Of a stretch of 64,000 nt of DNA, positions 1-8,737 are shown piece by piece. The DNA is taken from positions 62,001 to 126,000 of the forward strand of contig MKTA01000033.1 in assembly GCA_001897515.1 (NCBI GenBank), given 5' to 3'. The stretch is from Bacteroidetes bacterium 41-46. GTDB lineage: Bacteria; Bacteroidota; Bacteroidia; Bacteroidales; UBA932. Position numbers and translations under genes: made by a program. The notes under the pieces are model-generated. The model was given only the letters and a program-made list of their open reading frames with translations, had not been told where the DNA came from and searched no databases. The stretch's first letter is position 1, and every line of letters starts with the position of its first letter.

Positions 1-451
1 AATCTACAAGAGCAGCCGCTGGAATTTCGCCTCCACTCAATACATAGTTACCAATTGACACCTCCATCGTTACAAGGTTCTCTCTTACTCTGTGATCAAC
101 TCCTTTGTAATGCCCACATAGAATTATCATATTCCTCTTACAGGAGAGTCTGTTAGCCATAGGCTGATCCAGCATCTCACCATCAGGCGTCATATAGATT
201 ACTTCATCATAATCTCTCTCGGCCTTCAATTTTGTAATTATGTTAAAAATCGGCTCAATCATCAATACCATTCCTGCTTCGCCTCCAAACGGGTAGTCGT
301 CAACCTGTCTGTACGCCCCCCTTCCATACTCTCTGATATTGTGAACATATATCTCTGCGAGCCCTTTATCTGAGGCTCTTTTAACAATAGAGTGACTAAG
401 CGGGCTCTCAAGCAATTCCGGAACCACCGATAAAATATCTATCCTTATCAT
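1..451 (-). CDS. trmD: tRNA (guanine-N1)-methyltransferase TrmD, 3' part outside window
   Basis: TrmD methylates G37 of tRNAs with S-adenosylmethionine and so guards the reading frame during translation. The first 150 residues are visible. They begin [14 protein letters not shown] and contain the SPOUT-fold knot motifs [13 protein letters not shown] and [11 protein letters not shown], which bind SAM and are diagnostic for the family. The C-terminal part runs off the left edge. The start codon at 451 overlaps the upstream ATG of an over-extended reading of the divergent DUF349 gene, so the two genes share a short divergent control region. Confidence 0.95.
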   Translation of the reverse strand, partial: MIRIDILSVVPELLESPLSHSIVKRASDKGLAEIYVHNIREYGRGAYRQVDDYPFGGEAGMVLMIEPIFNIITKLKAERDYDEVIYMTPDGEMLDQPMANRLSCKRNMIILCGHYKGVDHRVRENLVTMEVSIGNYVLSGGEIPAAALVD

Positions 452-492
452 GGCGCAAATTTACATAAATCACCGCTTTGGCAAATTTTTTT

Positions 493-500
493 TATATTTG
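493..500 (+). promoter_or_regulatory. -7 box of the DUF349 gene
   Basis: TATATTTG matches the Bacteroidota -7 consensus TAnnTTTG. It lies 30 nt before the ATG at 531 and after the alternative ATG at 450, so transcripts from it support the start at 531. No well-spaced -33 TTTG is seen; the nearest TTTG (477-480) is only 12 nt upstream. Confidence 0.55.
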
Positions 501-530
501 CAGGTTATTAAATATAATTGTCTTGTACCA

Positions 531-2366
531 ATGAACCAGGAACTGAACACATCTGCCCTAAACGAGCAAAAAGGCGAAGAGATTCTCACTGATAAGATTC
601 ATGAAGAACCTCTATCTGATTTTCAAGATTACTCTTCCAAGAGTCTTATGGAGATTATTGAAATTTTCCAACAGATGCTAGAAAGAGCAGATCAGCAAGA
701 ACTATACAAAAATGCAGATATACTGAAGGCTGCATTTTACAAAGTCTTGAAAAGGGAGAAGATAGCAGCTGGATTTCAGATTCCTTCGGATACACCTGAC
801 TCAGTTGAAGAGGAGGGTGAGGAGAGCATAATCTCTAACAATCCATTTGCTGAGCTTGAAAGAGGTTTTAAGGATTTGTATCAGAATTACAAGACAATGA
901 GAACCTCTTTTATTCAGAATATTGAAAAGCAGAAAGAGGAGAACCTTAGAATAAAGTTAGAAATTATTGAGGAGCTAAAGGGACTTTTGGAGAAACAGGA
1001 GGACCTTAATCATACATTTCCGGCTTTCAGGGAATTGCAAAATAAGTGGAAAGCTACAGGCCCAGTTCCTCAGGCTTCAAATAAGGATGTATGGGAGAGT
1101 TATCAGTTCAGTGTTGAAAAATTTTATGATTTTGTCAAGATTAATAACGAATTGAGAGACCTGGACCTCAAAAAGAATCTGGAAATTAAAAACGATCTGT
1201 GTGCCAAAGCGGAGGAGCTTATAAATGACAGCAATGTTGTTGAAGCATTCAGAAAGCTTCAGAAATTGCATGAGGAGTGGAGAGAGTTAGGTCCTGTTCC
1301 TAAGGAGCTTAGGGAGGAAATATGGGAGAGATTTAAAAAGGCTACATCTGCAATAAATAAACGACAGCAGGAGTTTTTTGAAAGGCTTAAGGAGGATCAG
1401 AAGCATAATTTAGACCTTAAAGCCGCAATATGTGAAAAAGCAGAAGCAATTGCTGCAATTGATAATATTGAAGGTAAGGACTGGAACAATCTGTCTAAAC
1501 AGATTGAAAATCTGCAGACAGAGTGGAAAAATATTGGCTTTGCCTCCAGAAAGGAGAACCAGAAGATATACGACAGATTTAGAGCTGCATGCGACAATTT
1601 TTATAATGCAAAAAGAGATTTTTACTCTGGATTTAAAGTTCAGATGCAGGAAAATCTGGACAGGAAAATTGCTCTATGCGAGCAGGTAGAGTCTTTGAAG
1701 GAGAGTACAGACTGGAAAAAGACTACAGACCAGCTTATCAGCCTTCAGAAAAGGTGGAAAGAGATAGGTCCCGTAGCAAGAAAACAATCAGATGTTGTAT
1801 GGAAAAGATTCAGAGCTGCATGCGATGATTTCTTTGAGAGGAAGTCTAAACATTTTAGCTCTGTAGATGAGTCTTATGAGGAGAATCTGAAGAGAAAACT
1901 TGAACTTATTCAGGAAATAAATGATTATAAACCAGACTCAAAGACTGCAGAAAATATTGAAGCACTAAAGGATTTCCAGACCAGGTGGTCTGAACTTGGA
2001 TTTGTCCCGATAAAAGAGAAGGAGAGAGTACAGGCTGCTTACAGGCATGCTCTAGACAGTAAATTTGCCGATATCAGATCTACAGAACAGGTTCATAAAA
2101 TTGACAGATACAAAAAGCACATAAAGGAGCTTCAGAGTTCCGGCAGAGGTGACAGAGGGATAAGAAGCGAGAGAGATAAACTTGTCCAGAAGTTCCGCCA
2201 AATGGAGAATGATATAGCTGTTTGGGAAAACAATATGGGCTTCTTTGCAAAATCAAAGAATGCAGATGCCCTGCTCATGGAACTTGATAAGAAAATTGCC
2301 AGAGCAAAAGAGGAGCTTGCACAAATAGAGGAGAAGATTAAAGTTATTGACAACCAACAGGAGTAA
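531..2366 (+). CDS. DUF349 domain-containing protein
   Basis: The product has 611 residues and is highly charged and helical. It carries about five tandem DUF349 units, each a three-helix repeat recognisable by phrases such as LQNKWKATGPVP, LHEEWRELGPVP and LQKRWKEIGPVA. DUF349 proteins are common in Bacteroidota and their biochemical function is not established. A longer reading from 450 is possible, but its extra 27 residues are encoded across the -7 box and look non-coding, so ATG 531 was chosen. It sits 9 nt before yidC, suggesting one operon. Confidence 0.9.
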   Translation: MNQELNTSALNEQKGEEILTDKIHEEPLSDFQDYSSKSLMEIIEIFQQMLERADQQELYKNADILKAAFYKVLKREKIAAGFQIPSDTPDSVEEEGEESIISNNPFAELERGFKDLYQNYKTMRTSFIQNIEKQKEENLRIKLEIIEELKGLLEKQEDLNHTFPAFRELQNKWKATGPVPQASNKDVWESYQFSVEKFYDFVKINNELRDLDLKKNLEIKNDLCAKAEELINDSNVVEAFRKLQKLHEEWRELGPVPKELREEIWERFKKATSAINKRQQEFFERLKEDQKHNLDLKAAICEKAEAIAAIDNIEGKDWNNLSKQIENLQTEWKNIGFASRKENQKIYDRFRAACDNFYNAKRDFYSGFKVQMQENLDRKIALCEQVESLKESTDWKKTTDQLISLQKRWKEIGPVARKQSDVVWKRFRAACDDFFERKSKHFSSVDESYEENLKRKLELIQEINDYKPDSKTAENIEALKDFQTRWSELGFVPIKEKERVQAAYRHALDSKFADIRSTEQVHKIDRYKKHIKELQSSGRGDRGIRSERDKLVQKFRQMENDIAVWENNMGFFAKSKNADALLMELDKKIARAKEELAQIEEKIKVIDNQQE

Positions 2367-2375
2367 TATTTTATA

Positions 2376-4211
2376 ATGAACAAAAATTCCATTCTTGGCT
2401 TCGTTTTAATTGGAGTCATTCTGATAGCTTTCAGCTGGTACAATACAAAAATTACTGAAGAGCAAATCATGACGCAGCCAGTGACTGACACATCTTTAGC
2501 CGTTGGTGCTCAGTCTGGCGGACAGGTTTCTGCTGATACTGTTGCAGTTGAAAAGGCAAATGAACCAATTTTAAATCAGGATTCACCTTATAAGGACTCA
2601 TTGTTAATTAAGGCAAGCAGACTTAGAGAATCTTTTGCTACGCTTGAGAATGACAAGGTTAAATTAGATTTTTCTAATGTTGGAGCTCAGCCCTATAAAG
2701 CAACAATAAAAAACTTCACAACTCATGATAAGCAGGAACTGGTATTACTCAGAGAGAAGTCCGGTAATCTGTCAATGAGGATATATGCAGGACAGGAGAT
2801 TCATACAGATAAATTCGCATTTGAACTTACGGAGAGTGGGGATACTACCCTGACATACAGACTGTATCTTGACTCAGCTTCTTATATTCAGTATAAATAT
2901 ACTCTTCCAGCTGATAGCTATATGGTCTCGCTGGATCTCTCTTTCAAAGGGATGAAAAATCACATTCCAAGAAATGTTACATCAACAGATCTGTTATGGA
3001 GAATGGATATTCCTCGTCTTGAGAAAGGGTACGATAATGAAAAGAATTATTCTACAATTGTCTATAAGTTCCCAAATGTAAAAAGTGTTGAAGACTTAGG
3101 ACTCAGAAAAGACACATCAGATGAAGAGATAAGAACAAAGGTTGAGTGGGTTGCATTCCAGCAACAGTTTTTCTCGGCAATACTAGTTGCAGATAATAGT
3201 TTCAGTAATGCAAGAATGAGCTATGCATTTATGCAGGAGGGGGATGCTCAGAACACTCTTATGAGATGTGAGTCATTTATGCAGCTTCCTTATACAGATG
3301 GTGATGATGTCTCAATTCCTCTAAGTATCTATTTTGGGCCTAATCACTTTAAAACGCTCAAATCCTATGATAAAGGATTTGAAAAGATAGTACCACTAGG
3401 TGGATGGTTGATTGGTTGGATTAACAGGTATGTTATCATAACTGTATTTGATTTCCTTGGCAAATTCATTGGCAATTACGGGATAATAATACTAATACTG
3501 ACAATCCTGATTAAATTGGTTATTTCTCCTTTGACATTCAAGTCCTATATCTCTTCTGCCAAAATGAGGGTTTTAAAACCTGAGATTGACAAAATCAATG
3601 CTAAGTACCCTAAGAGTGAGGATGCGATGAAGAAGCAGCAGGAGACAATGGCTCTTTACAGTAAAACTGGAGTCAGTATGTTTGGAGGCTGTCTTCCTAT
3701 GTTGCTTCAGTTTCCAATTCTTTTTGCAATGTTCAGGTTCTTCCCATCTTCGTTTGAGCTAAGACAGGAGGGATTTTTGTGGGCTAAAGATCTTAGTACC
3801 TATGACTCTATTCTTGATTTTGGATTTACTATCCCTCTGTTTGGAGATCACCTTAGCCTCTTTGCACTTCTGATGGCATTGTCAACATTCTTCTACTCAA
3901 GGATGAATATAGATCAAATGAACTCAGGACCTCAAATGGCTGGTATGAAATATATGTCTCTCTATTTTATGCCAATATTCCTTCTTTTCCTTGGAAACAA
4001 CTTTTCTAGTGGTCTAAGTTATTATTACCTTCTTTCAAACTTGATAACAATGATCCAGACCTGGGCTATCAGAAAGTTCTTTGTTGATGAGGAGAAAATT
4101 TATGCAAAACTTAAGGAGAAGGCAGCCCAGCCGAAAAAGAAATCAAAGTTTCAGGAGAGGCTTGATGCGGCATATAAAGCCCAGCAGCAGCAAATGAAGA
4201 GTAGAAAATGA
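2376..4211 (+). CDS. yidC: Membrane protein insertase YidC
   Basis: YidC inserts proteins into the inner membrane, alone or with Sec. The 611-residue protein has the long Gram-negative layout: an N-terminal membrane anchor (residues about 6-22), a periplasmic beta-rich domain to about residue 340, then the conserved five-helix insertase core. The positively charged groove residue is Lys380 (ILIKLVISPLTF), where the E. coli protein has Arg. The C-terminus is basic, as expected for ribosome contact. The stop overlaps the start of the YggS-type gene by 4 nt. Confidence 0.96.
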   Translation: MNKNSILGFVLIGVILIAFSWYNTKITEEQIMTQPVTDTSLAVGAQSGGQVSADTVAVEKANEPILNQDSPYKDSLLIKASRLRESFATLENDKVKLDFSNVGAQPYKATIKNFTTHDKQELVLLREKSGNLSMRIYAGQEIHTDKFAFELTESGDTTLTYRLYLDSASYIQYKYTLPADSYMVSLDLSFKGMKNHIPRNVTSTDLLWRMDIPRLEKGYDNEKNYSTIVYKFPNVKSVEDLGLRKDTSDEEIRTKVEWVAFQQQFFSAILVADNSFSNARMSYAFMQEGDAQNTLMRCESFMQLPYTDGDDVSIPLSIYFGPNHFKTLKSYDKGFEKIVPLGGWLIGWINRYVIITVFDFLGKFIGNYGIIILILTILIKLVISPLTFKSYISSAKMRVLKPEIDKINAKYPKSEDAMKKQQETMALYSKTGVSMFGGCLPMLLQFPILFAMFRFFPSSFELRQEGFLWAKDLSTYDSILDFGFTIPLFGDHLSLFALLMALSTFFYSRMNIDQMNSGPQMAGMKYMSLYFMPIFLLFLGNNFSSGLSYYYLLSNLITMIQTWAIRKFFVDEEKIYAKLKEKAAQPKKKSKFQERLDAAYKAQQQQMKSRK

Positions 4212-4873
4212 AAATAAAAATAAAGGATAACATTCTTACAATACTAAAGGAGCTGCCGTCAACTACAAAGTTGGTGGCAGTTTCCAAATTCATTTCAGAT
4301 GATCTTATATTGGAGGCCTATAATAACGGTATAAGAGATTTTGCGGAGAACAGACCCCAGGAGATGTCGGCAAAAATGGAGAGGCTTCCTGCTGACATAA
4401 GATGGCACTTTATTGGCCGTTTGCAAACCAATAAAATTAAGATGATAATTAACAGGGTTCATCTTATCCACTCTGTTGATTCAATTAAATTGCTTTCTGA
4501 GATATCAAAAGAGGCTGCAAAAAGAGGACTCTTTCCCTCAATATTGCTCCAACAGCATATTTCTGAAGAGGAGAGTAAGCAGGGTTTTACCTTTGATGAA
4601 ATGTTTGAGGCTTCAAAATTTGCAATTGAGAGAGGCAATATTAAGGTTTGTGGTGTTATGGGAATGGCCTCTTTTACAGATGATCTGGCAAAGGTGAGGA
4701 GTGAATTTGCCGCTTTAAAAGGGACATTTGATTCACTAAAGAGAGATCTTTTTTCAGACATTAACTATTTTAGTGAAATATCTATGGGAATGTCCGGAGA
4801 TTACATAGTAGCGGTAGAGGAGGGGAGTACAATGGTAAGAATCGGAACAGGTATATTTGGATCTAGATACTAA
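4208..4873 (+). CDS. YggS-type pyridoxal-5'-phosphate homeostasis protein
   Basis: The 221-residue protein matches the PLP-binding YggS/PLPHP family, which carries PLP without catalysing a known reaction and helps vitamin B6 and amino-acid balance. The Schiff-base lysine is Lys27 in LVAVSKFI. Further family motifs are FAENRPQE, WHFIGRLQTNK, VCGVMGMA and the phosphate-binding end SMGMSGDY...VRIGTGIFG. The start overlaps the yidC stop by four bases, so translation is probably coupled. It converges on ung with four bases between the stops. Confidence 0.93.
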   Translation: MKIKIKDNILTILKELPSTTKLVAVSKFISDDLILEAYNNGIRDFAENRPQEMSAKMERLPADIRWHFIGRLQTNKIKMIINRVHLIHSVDSIKLLSEISKEAAKRGLFPSILLQQHISEEESKQGFTFDEMFEASKFAIERGNIKVCGVMGMASFTDDLAKVRSEFAALKGTFDSLKRDLFSDINYFSEISMGMSGDYIVAVEEGSTMVRIGTGIFGSRY

Positions 4874-4877
4874 TGGA

Positions 4878-5546
4878 CTAAAGTCTCCAATCAACAGGTT
4901 TATCTCCTCTTTTAACTAGATAATCATTTGCCTTTGAAAAATGACGGCATCCGAAGAAAGCACCTCTTGCAAGTGGAGATGGGTGTGCTGCCTCAAGTAT
5001 TAGGTGCTTCTCCTGGTCTATCAAATCTCGCTTTCCTCTTGCAAAATTTCCCCAAAGCATAAAGACCACTCCATCTCTTCTTGTAGATAATTCTCTTATG
5101 ACTACATCAGTAAACTGAGACCAGCCAATCTTTGAGTGAGATGCAGGAATACCCGCTCTGACTGTTAAGATAGAGTTTAGCAGAAAGACACCTTCATTAG
5201 CCCATCTCTCCAGGTTACCTGAGTCAGGCAAAGGGATTCCTAAATCATCTCTCAGCTCCTTAAATATGTTTTGAAGTGATGGTGGCTGAGCAATACCAAC
5301 AGGTACGGAGAATGATAGCCCATGAGCCTGTCCTTCACCATGATAAGGATCCTGGCCTAGAATAACTACTTTTACTTGATCAAACGGAGTGGAATCAAAT
5401 GCTTTGAAAATACCGGACCCCTTTGGATATATAGTAATACCCGAAGCAATCTCCTGCTTCAGGTATGATACTATAGATTTAAAGTAGTCTTTTTCAAACT
5501 CGTTCCTAAGAATCTCAGCCCAGGATTTCTCAATTTTCACCTCCAT
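4878..5546 (-). CDS. ung: Uracil-DNA glycosylase (family 1)
   Basis: Ung removes uracil from DNA to begin base excision repair. The 222-residue length is usual for the family. The water-activating motif [13 protein letters not shown] is present with catalytic Asp66, and the minor-groove intercalation loop HPSPLARG is near the C-terminus. It starts 3 nt after the lon stop on the same strand, so it is probably the distal gene of a lon-ung transcript. Confidence 0.97.
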   Translation of the reverse strand: MEVKIEKSWAEILRNEFEKDYFKSIVSYLKQEIASGITIYPKGSGIFKAFDSTPFDQVKVVILGQDPYHGEGQAHGLSFSVPVGIAQPPSLQNIFKELRDDLGIPLPDSGNLERWANEGVFLLNSILTVRAGIPASHSKIGWSQFTDVVIRELSTRRDGVVFMLWGNFARGKRDLIDQEKHLILEAAHPSPLARGAFFGCRHFSKANDYLVKRGDKPVDWRL

Positions 5547-5549
5547 AAA

Positions 5550-7973
5550 TTATGCGAAAATGAACTCAAGCACATCTTCAATTGTCTTGAAATATCTGAA
5601 TTCAAGACCCTTAATGTATATTTCTTTAATATCTTTAATATCTTTTTCATTTTCAGATGAGAGGAGTATTGTTTTAATACCCGCTCTTTTAGCTGCAAGA
5701 ATCTTCTCTTTTATCCCCCCCACAGGAAGAACTTTTCCTCTTAGTGTAATCTCCCCAGTCATAGCAATTCCGCTTTTCACACTCTTTTTCATCAATGCAG
5801 ATGCCATTGCACTTACCATTGTTATACCGGCAGAGGGTCCATCCTTAGGAATAGCACCTTCAGGCACATGTATGTGAAGATCTCTCTCCATAAACTCCTT
5901 ATGTGTCATGCCAAGCTTATCGGGGTGAGATTTCAGATATTGATATGCTATTACTGAAGATTCTTTCATTACATCTCCAAGATTACCTGTGGAAGTAAGA
6001 ACTCCCTTACCTTTACTGGTTGAACATTCAATAAACAGAATTTCACCTCCGTTTTGCGTCCAAGCCAAACCTGTTACGACACCCGGGGCTTCATTTCCTT
6101 TTTGAATATCATGCTGATTTGTAGGAATTCCAAGTATCTCCTTAACCTCATTTGGCCCAAGAATCTGTGGAAGCTCCTCCCCAAATGCAATTCTCTTTGC
6201 AGTAACTCTTGCTATCTTAGCAATTTGTTTGTCAAGACCCCTTACTCCCGATTCCCTTGTATATTCGTCAATAATAACATCAAGACCTTTTGAATTAATT
6301 CTAAGCTGACTCTTCTCAAGACCGTGAGCATCTCTTTGTTTTGGAAGGAGATGGTCTTTTGCTATATATCTCTTCTCCTCTGCCAGATAACCGCTAACAT
6401 TTATCATTTCCATTCTGTCCCTTAAAGCGGGATGAATTGTGTGGATGTTGTTAGCAGTTGTAATAAACAGAACTTTTGACAGGTCATAATCAATATCCAA
6501 ATAGTTGTCATGAAACGTTGTGTTCTGCTCAGGATCCAATACCTCTAACAGTGCAGATGCCGGATCTCCTCTAAAGTCGCTGCTTACCTTGTCTATTTCA
6601 TCCAGGACAATAAGCGGATTTGATGTGCCGGCCTTTTTTATGGCATTAATTATTCTGCCGGGCATAGCACCAATATAGGTTCTTCTGTGTCCTCGTATCT
6701 CTGATTCATCATGAAGACCACCCAGAGAGATTCTTCCGTACTCTCTTGCCAAAGCTTTGGCTATTGATTTTCCCAGAGAAGTCTTCCCAACTCCGGGAGG
6801 ACCATATAGGCATAATATTGGAGACTTCATGTCGCCTTTGAGTTTAAGAACTGCCAAATGTTCTATAATTCTCTCTTTAACTTGCTCCAGTCCAAAGTGG
6901 TCTGCATCCAAAGTTTTCTTAGCATGGTTAAGATCCAGGTTATCTTTGCTGGTCTCTCCCCAGGGAAGTTCAATCAGAAATTTTACATATGAAAGCTGAA
7001 TGTTGTAATCCGGAGAGTTTGGGTTAGTTCTCTCCAGTTTTTGCAACTCTTTTTCAAAGGTTTCGGCAACATGTTTTGACCAAATCTTGTCTTTTGCCTG
7101 TTGTCTTAGTTCATTAAACTCTTGAAGGTTATTATTAATTCCAAGCTCCTCCTGTATTGTCTTAAGCTGGTTGTTTAGATAATACTCCCGCTGTTGCTGA
7201 TCAATCTCGGTTCTAACCTTCTGCTGAATATCGTCTTTAATTTTTAGCAAATCTATTTGCTTGTTAAGAAGTTCCAGGAGCTTCAGAGCTCTGTTCTTAA
7301 GCTTGTTTTCTCTCAACAGTACCATTTTATCCAGGGGATTCTCAATCTCCATGCTAGATGCTATGAAATTTATCAGGAAACTATGACCCTCAATGTTCTT
7401 AATAGCGAATGCGGCCTCCTGTGGCAGGTTTGGCGAGAGTTTAATTATGTGAAGAGCGGCATCCTTAATGGAGCTGGCTATTGCATCAAGTTCCTTAGAG
7501 GCCCTTTTGCTTATCTCCTCTTCCAGATACTTAACAGACGCTGTAAAGTAGGGTTCAGAGAAAAGTATATCTATAATCCTGAACCTTTTAATTCCCTGAA
7601 GGATAATTGTAGTGCCTCCGTCAGGCATCTCAATAATTTTGATTATTCTTGCGAGTGTACCGGTTTCATAAAGGTCCATATCCCCCGGATCCTCTATTCT
7701 TGCATCTTTCTGGGCAACAGCCCCAAGAATTCTATCCTTTGAATAGACCTCTCTAACCAGTTTGACAGACTTCTCTCTTCCTACAGTTATGGGTATAATA
7801 GTATCAGGGAAGAGCACAGCATTTCTCAATGCCAAAATGGGTAGTGTGTCCGGCATAATAATGTCTCTTGCATCCTGTCCCCCCTCAAAACTCATTACCG
7901 GTATCATGCTCATATCGTCTCCCGCAGATTGTTGAAATATCAGATTTTTAACTTTCATATAATGGTAACTCAA
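5550..7973 (-). CDS. lon: ATP-dependent protease Lon
   Basis: Lon degrades misfolded and regulatory proteins in the cytoplasm. The 807-residue protein has the LonA order: N-terminal substrate domain ([15 protein letters not shown] onward), coiled linker, AAA+ module with Walker [10 protein letters not shown], and the C-terminal protease with the Ser714-Lys757 dyad (DGPSAGIT and GGIKEKI). The usual 43-residue spacing of the dyad is kept. Translation may start at 7973 or at Met6 (7958). The upstream 270 bases are shared with the divergent HU gene. Confidence 0.96.
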   Translation of the reverse strand: MSYHYMKVKNLIFQQSAGDDMSMIPVMSFEGGQDARDIIMPDTLPILALRNAVLFPDTIIPITVGREKSVKLVREVYSKDRILGAVAQKDARIEDPGDMDLYETGTLARIIKIIEMPDGGTTIILQGIKRFRIIDILFSEPYFTASVKYLEEEISKRASKELDAIASSIKDAALHIIKLSPNLPQEAAFAIKNIEGHSFLINFIASSMEIENPLDKMVLLRENKLKNRALKLLELLNKQIDLLKIKDDIQQKVRTEIDQQQREYYLNNQLKTIQEELGINNNLQEFNELRQQAKDKIWSKHVAETFEKELQKLERTNPNSPDYNIQLSYVKFLIELPWGETSKDNLDLNHAKKTLDADHFGLEQVKERIIEHLAVLKLKGDMKSPILCLYGPPGVGKTSLGKSIAKALAREYGRISLGGLHDESEIRGHRRTYIGAMPGRIINAIKKAGTSNPLIVLDEIDKVSSDFRGDPASALLEVLDPEQNTTFHDNYLDIDYDLSKVLFITTANNIHTIHPALRDRMEMINVSGYLAEEKRYIAKDHLLPKQRDAHGLEKSQLRINSKGLDVIIDEYTRESGVRGLDKQIAKIARVTAKRIAFGEELPQILGPNEVKEILGIPTNQHDIQKGNEAPGVVTGLAWTQNGGEILFIECSTSKGKGVLTSTGNLGDVMKESSVIAYQYLKSHPDKLGMTHKEFMERDLHIHVPEGAIPKDGPSAGITMVSAMASALMKKSVKSGIAMTGEITLRGKVLPVGGIKEKILAAKRAGIKTILLSSENEKDIKDIKEIYIKGLEFRYFKTIEDVLEFIFA

Positions 7974-8133
7974 TTATGTCATTTTGTCACATGTTTCTCC
8001 GTGTGAATAGAAAAACATTAATTTCATTTAATGTGTCAATCTCTGTGCCAAGATATAATTGCGGTACTATTTTTGCTGAAGATGTAACTGATTACTCCAT
8101 AATATAATAAATTGTGGCGACATCTGTTGATTT

Positions 8134-8165
8134 TTTGGGGTTAATTATTAAAAAAAAACCCCAAA
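8134..8165. repeat. Inverted repeat in the lon-HU intergenic region
   Basis: Arms TTTGGGGTT (8134-8142) and AACCCCAAA (8157-8165) form a perfect 9-bp stem with a 14-nt A/T loop. It lies just upstream of the HU promoter, so it is not an HU leader hairpin. It could be a protein-binding site acting on either divergent gene. The rest of 7974-8242 is A/T-rich with no reading frame that I can support. Confidence 0.5.
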
Positions 8166-8166
8166 G

Positions 8167-8199
8167 TTTGCGTAAATCAATAAAATAATAGTAATTTTG
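8167..8199 (+). promoter_or_regulatory. Promoter of the HU gene
   Basis: A -33 TTTG (8167-8170) and a -7 TAATTTTG (8192-8199) are separated by 21 nt, matching the Bacteroidota sigma-70-type promoter. Transcription would begin near 8206, upstream of the ATG at 8243. Confidence 0.65.
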
Positions 8200-8242
8200 T
8201 TCGTCAAAAAAATTGACTAACCCTTTAAATTATTTAATTATT

Positions 8243-8527
8243 ATGACAAAAGCGGATATCGTAAATGAGGTTGCAAAAGCAACCGGAATGGAAAAAATCG
8301 CTGTGCAAAATGTTGTTGAAAGTTTCATGGACAGCGTGAAGGACTCTCTGGCAAAAGACAAGAATGTTTATCTTCGTGGTTTTGGTAGCTTTATAGTAAA
8401 AAAGCGTGCGAAAAAGACTGCAAGAAACATCTCAAAAAACACAACACTTGTAATTCCTGAGCACTTCATACCAGCGTTCAAACCTGCGAAGGTATTTATG
8501 AACAAGGTTAAGAACAATGTAAAGTAA
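8243..8527 (+). CDS. HU/IHF family DNA-binding protein
   Basis: The 94-residue protein begins MTKADIVNEVAKATGM, the normal N-terminus of HU proteins, and contains the DNA-embracing arm region (LRGFGSFIVKKRAKKTARN) with the C-terminal AFKPAK motif. HU bends and compacts DNA as a dimer. A start ten residues earlier (8213) is possible but adds unrelated residues, so 8243 is preferred. The tiny basic-protein gene follows 34 nt downstream and may be co-transcribed. Confidence 0.93.
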   Translation: MTKADIVNEVAKATGMEKIAVQNVVESFMDSVKDSLAKDKNVYLRGFGSFIVKKRAKKTARNISKNTTLVIPEHFIPAFKPAKVFMNKVKNNVK

Positions 8528-8561
8528 TATTACTTTAAGTAAGAAAAAATAAAACTAAGTT

Positions 8562-8654
8562 ATGCCAAGCGGAAAGAAAAGGAAAAGACACAAAATGGCA
8601 ACTCACAAGCGCAAAAAGCGTCTGCGTAAAAACAGGCACAAAAAGAAAAAATAG
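8562..8654 (+). CDS. AURKAIP1/COX24-type small basic protein (ribosome-associated)
   Basis: This 30-residue frame begins MPSGKKRKRHKMATHKRKK and is almost wholly lysine, arginine and histidine. The pattern HKMxTHKRKKRLRKNRHK matches the short AURKAIP1/COX24 (mS38-like) motif found in a tiny Bacteroidota protein and in actinobacterial bS22. I infer that it is a small-subunit ribosomal protein. The gene is too short for many gene callers. It lies between HU and RNase G and ends 29 nt before a strong hairpin. Confidence 0.8.
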   Translation: MPSGKKRKRHKMATHKRKKRLRKNRHKKKK

Positions 8655-8683
8655 AGTTGCTTTTTTAGTCTAGAGTGCGTGAT

Positions 8684-8717
8684 AATCTAAAGCAAATCTC
8701 AGGATTTGCTTTAGATT
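8684..8717 (+). terminator. 15-bp perfect hairpin between the small basic protein gene and rng
   Basis: Arms AATCTAAAGCAAATC (8684-8698) and its exact complement (8703-8717) enclose a TCAG loop. It may end transcription of the HU/small-protein unit, although only a weak T stretch follows. It also ends 20 nt before the RNase G start, so it could act in the rng leader. Confidence 0.6.
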
Positions 8718-8737
8718 TATTCATTTAAAAATGGTCG

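Noticed and set aside
450-530. Upstream ATG 450 as the start of the DUF349 gene
   Set aside because: The added residues look random, overlap the trmD start and span a TATATTTG promoter box; 531 is better.
7257-7742. Frame of 161 residues opposite lon
   Set aside because: Lies wholly antisense to a clear lon coding sequence, with no family resemblance and no promoter.
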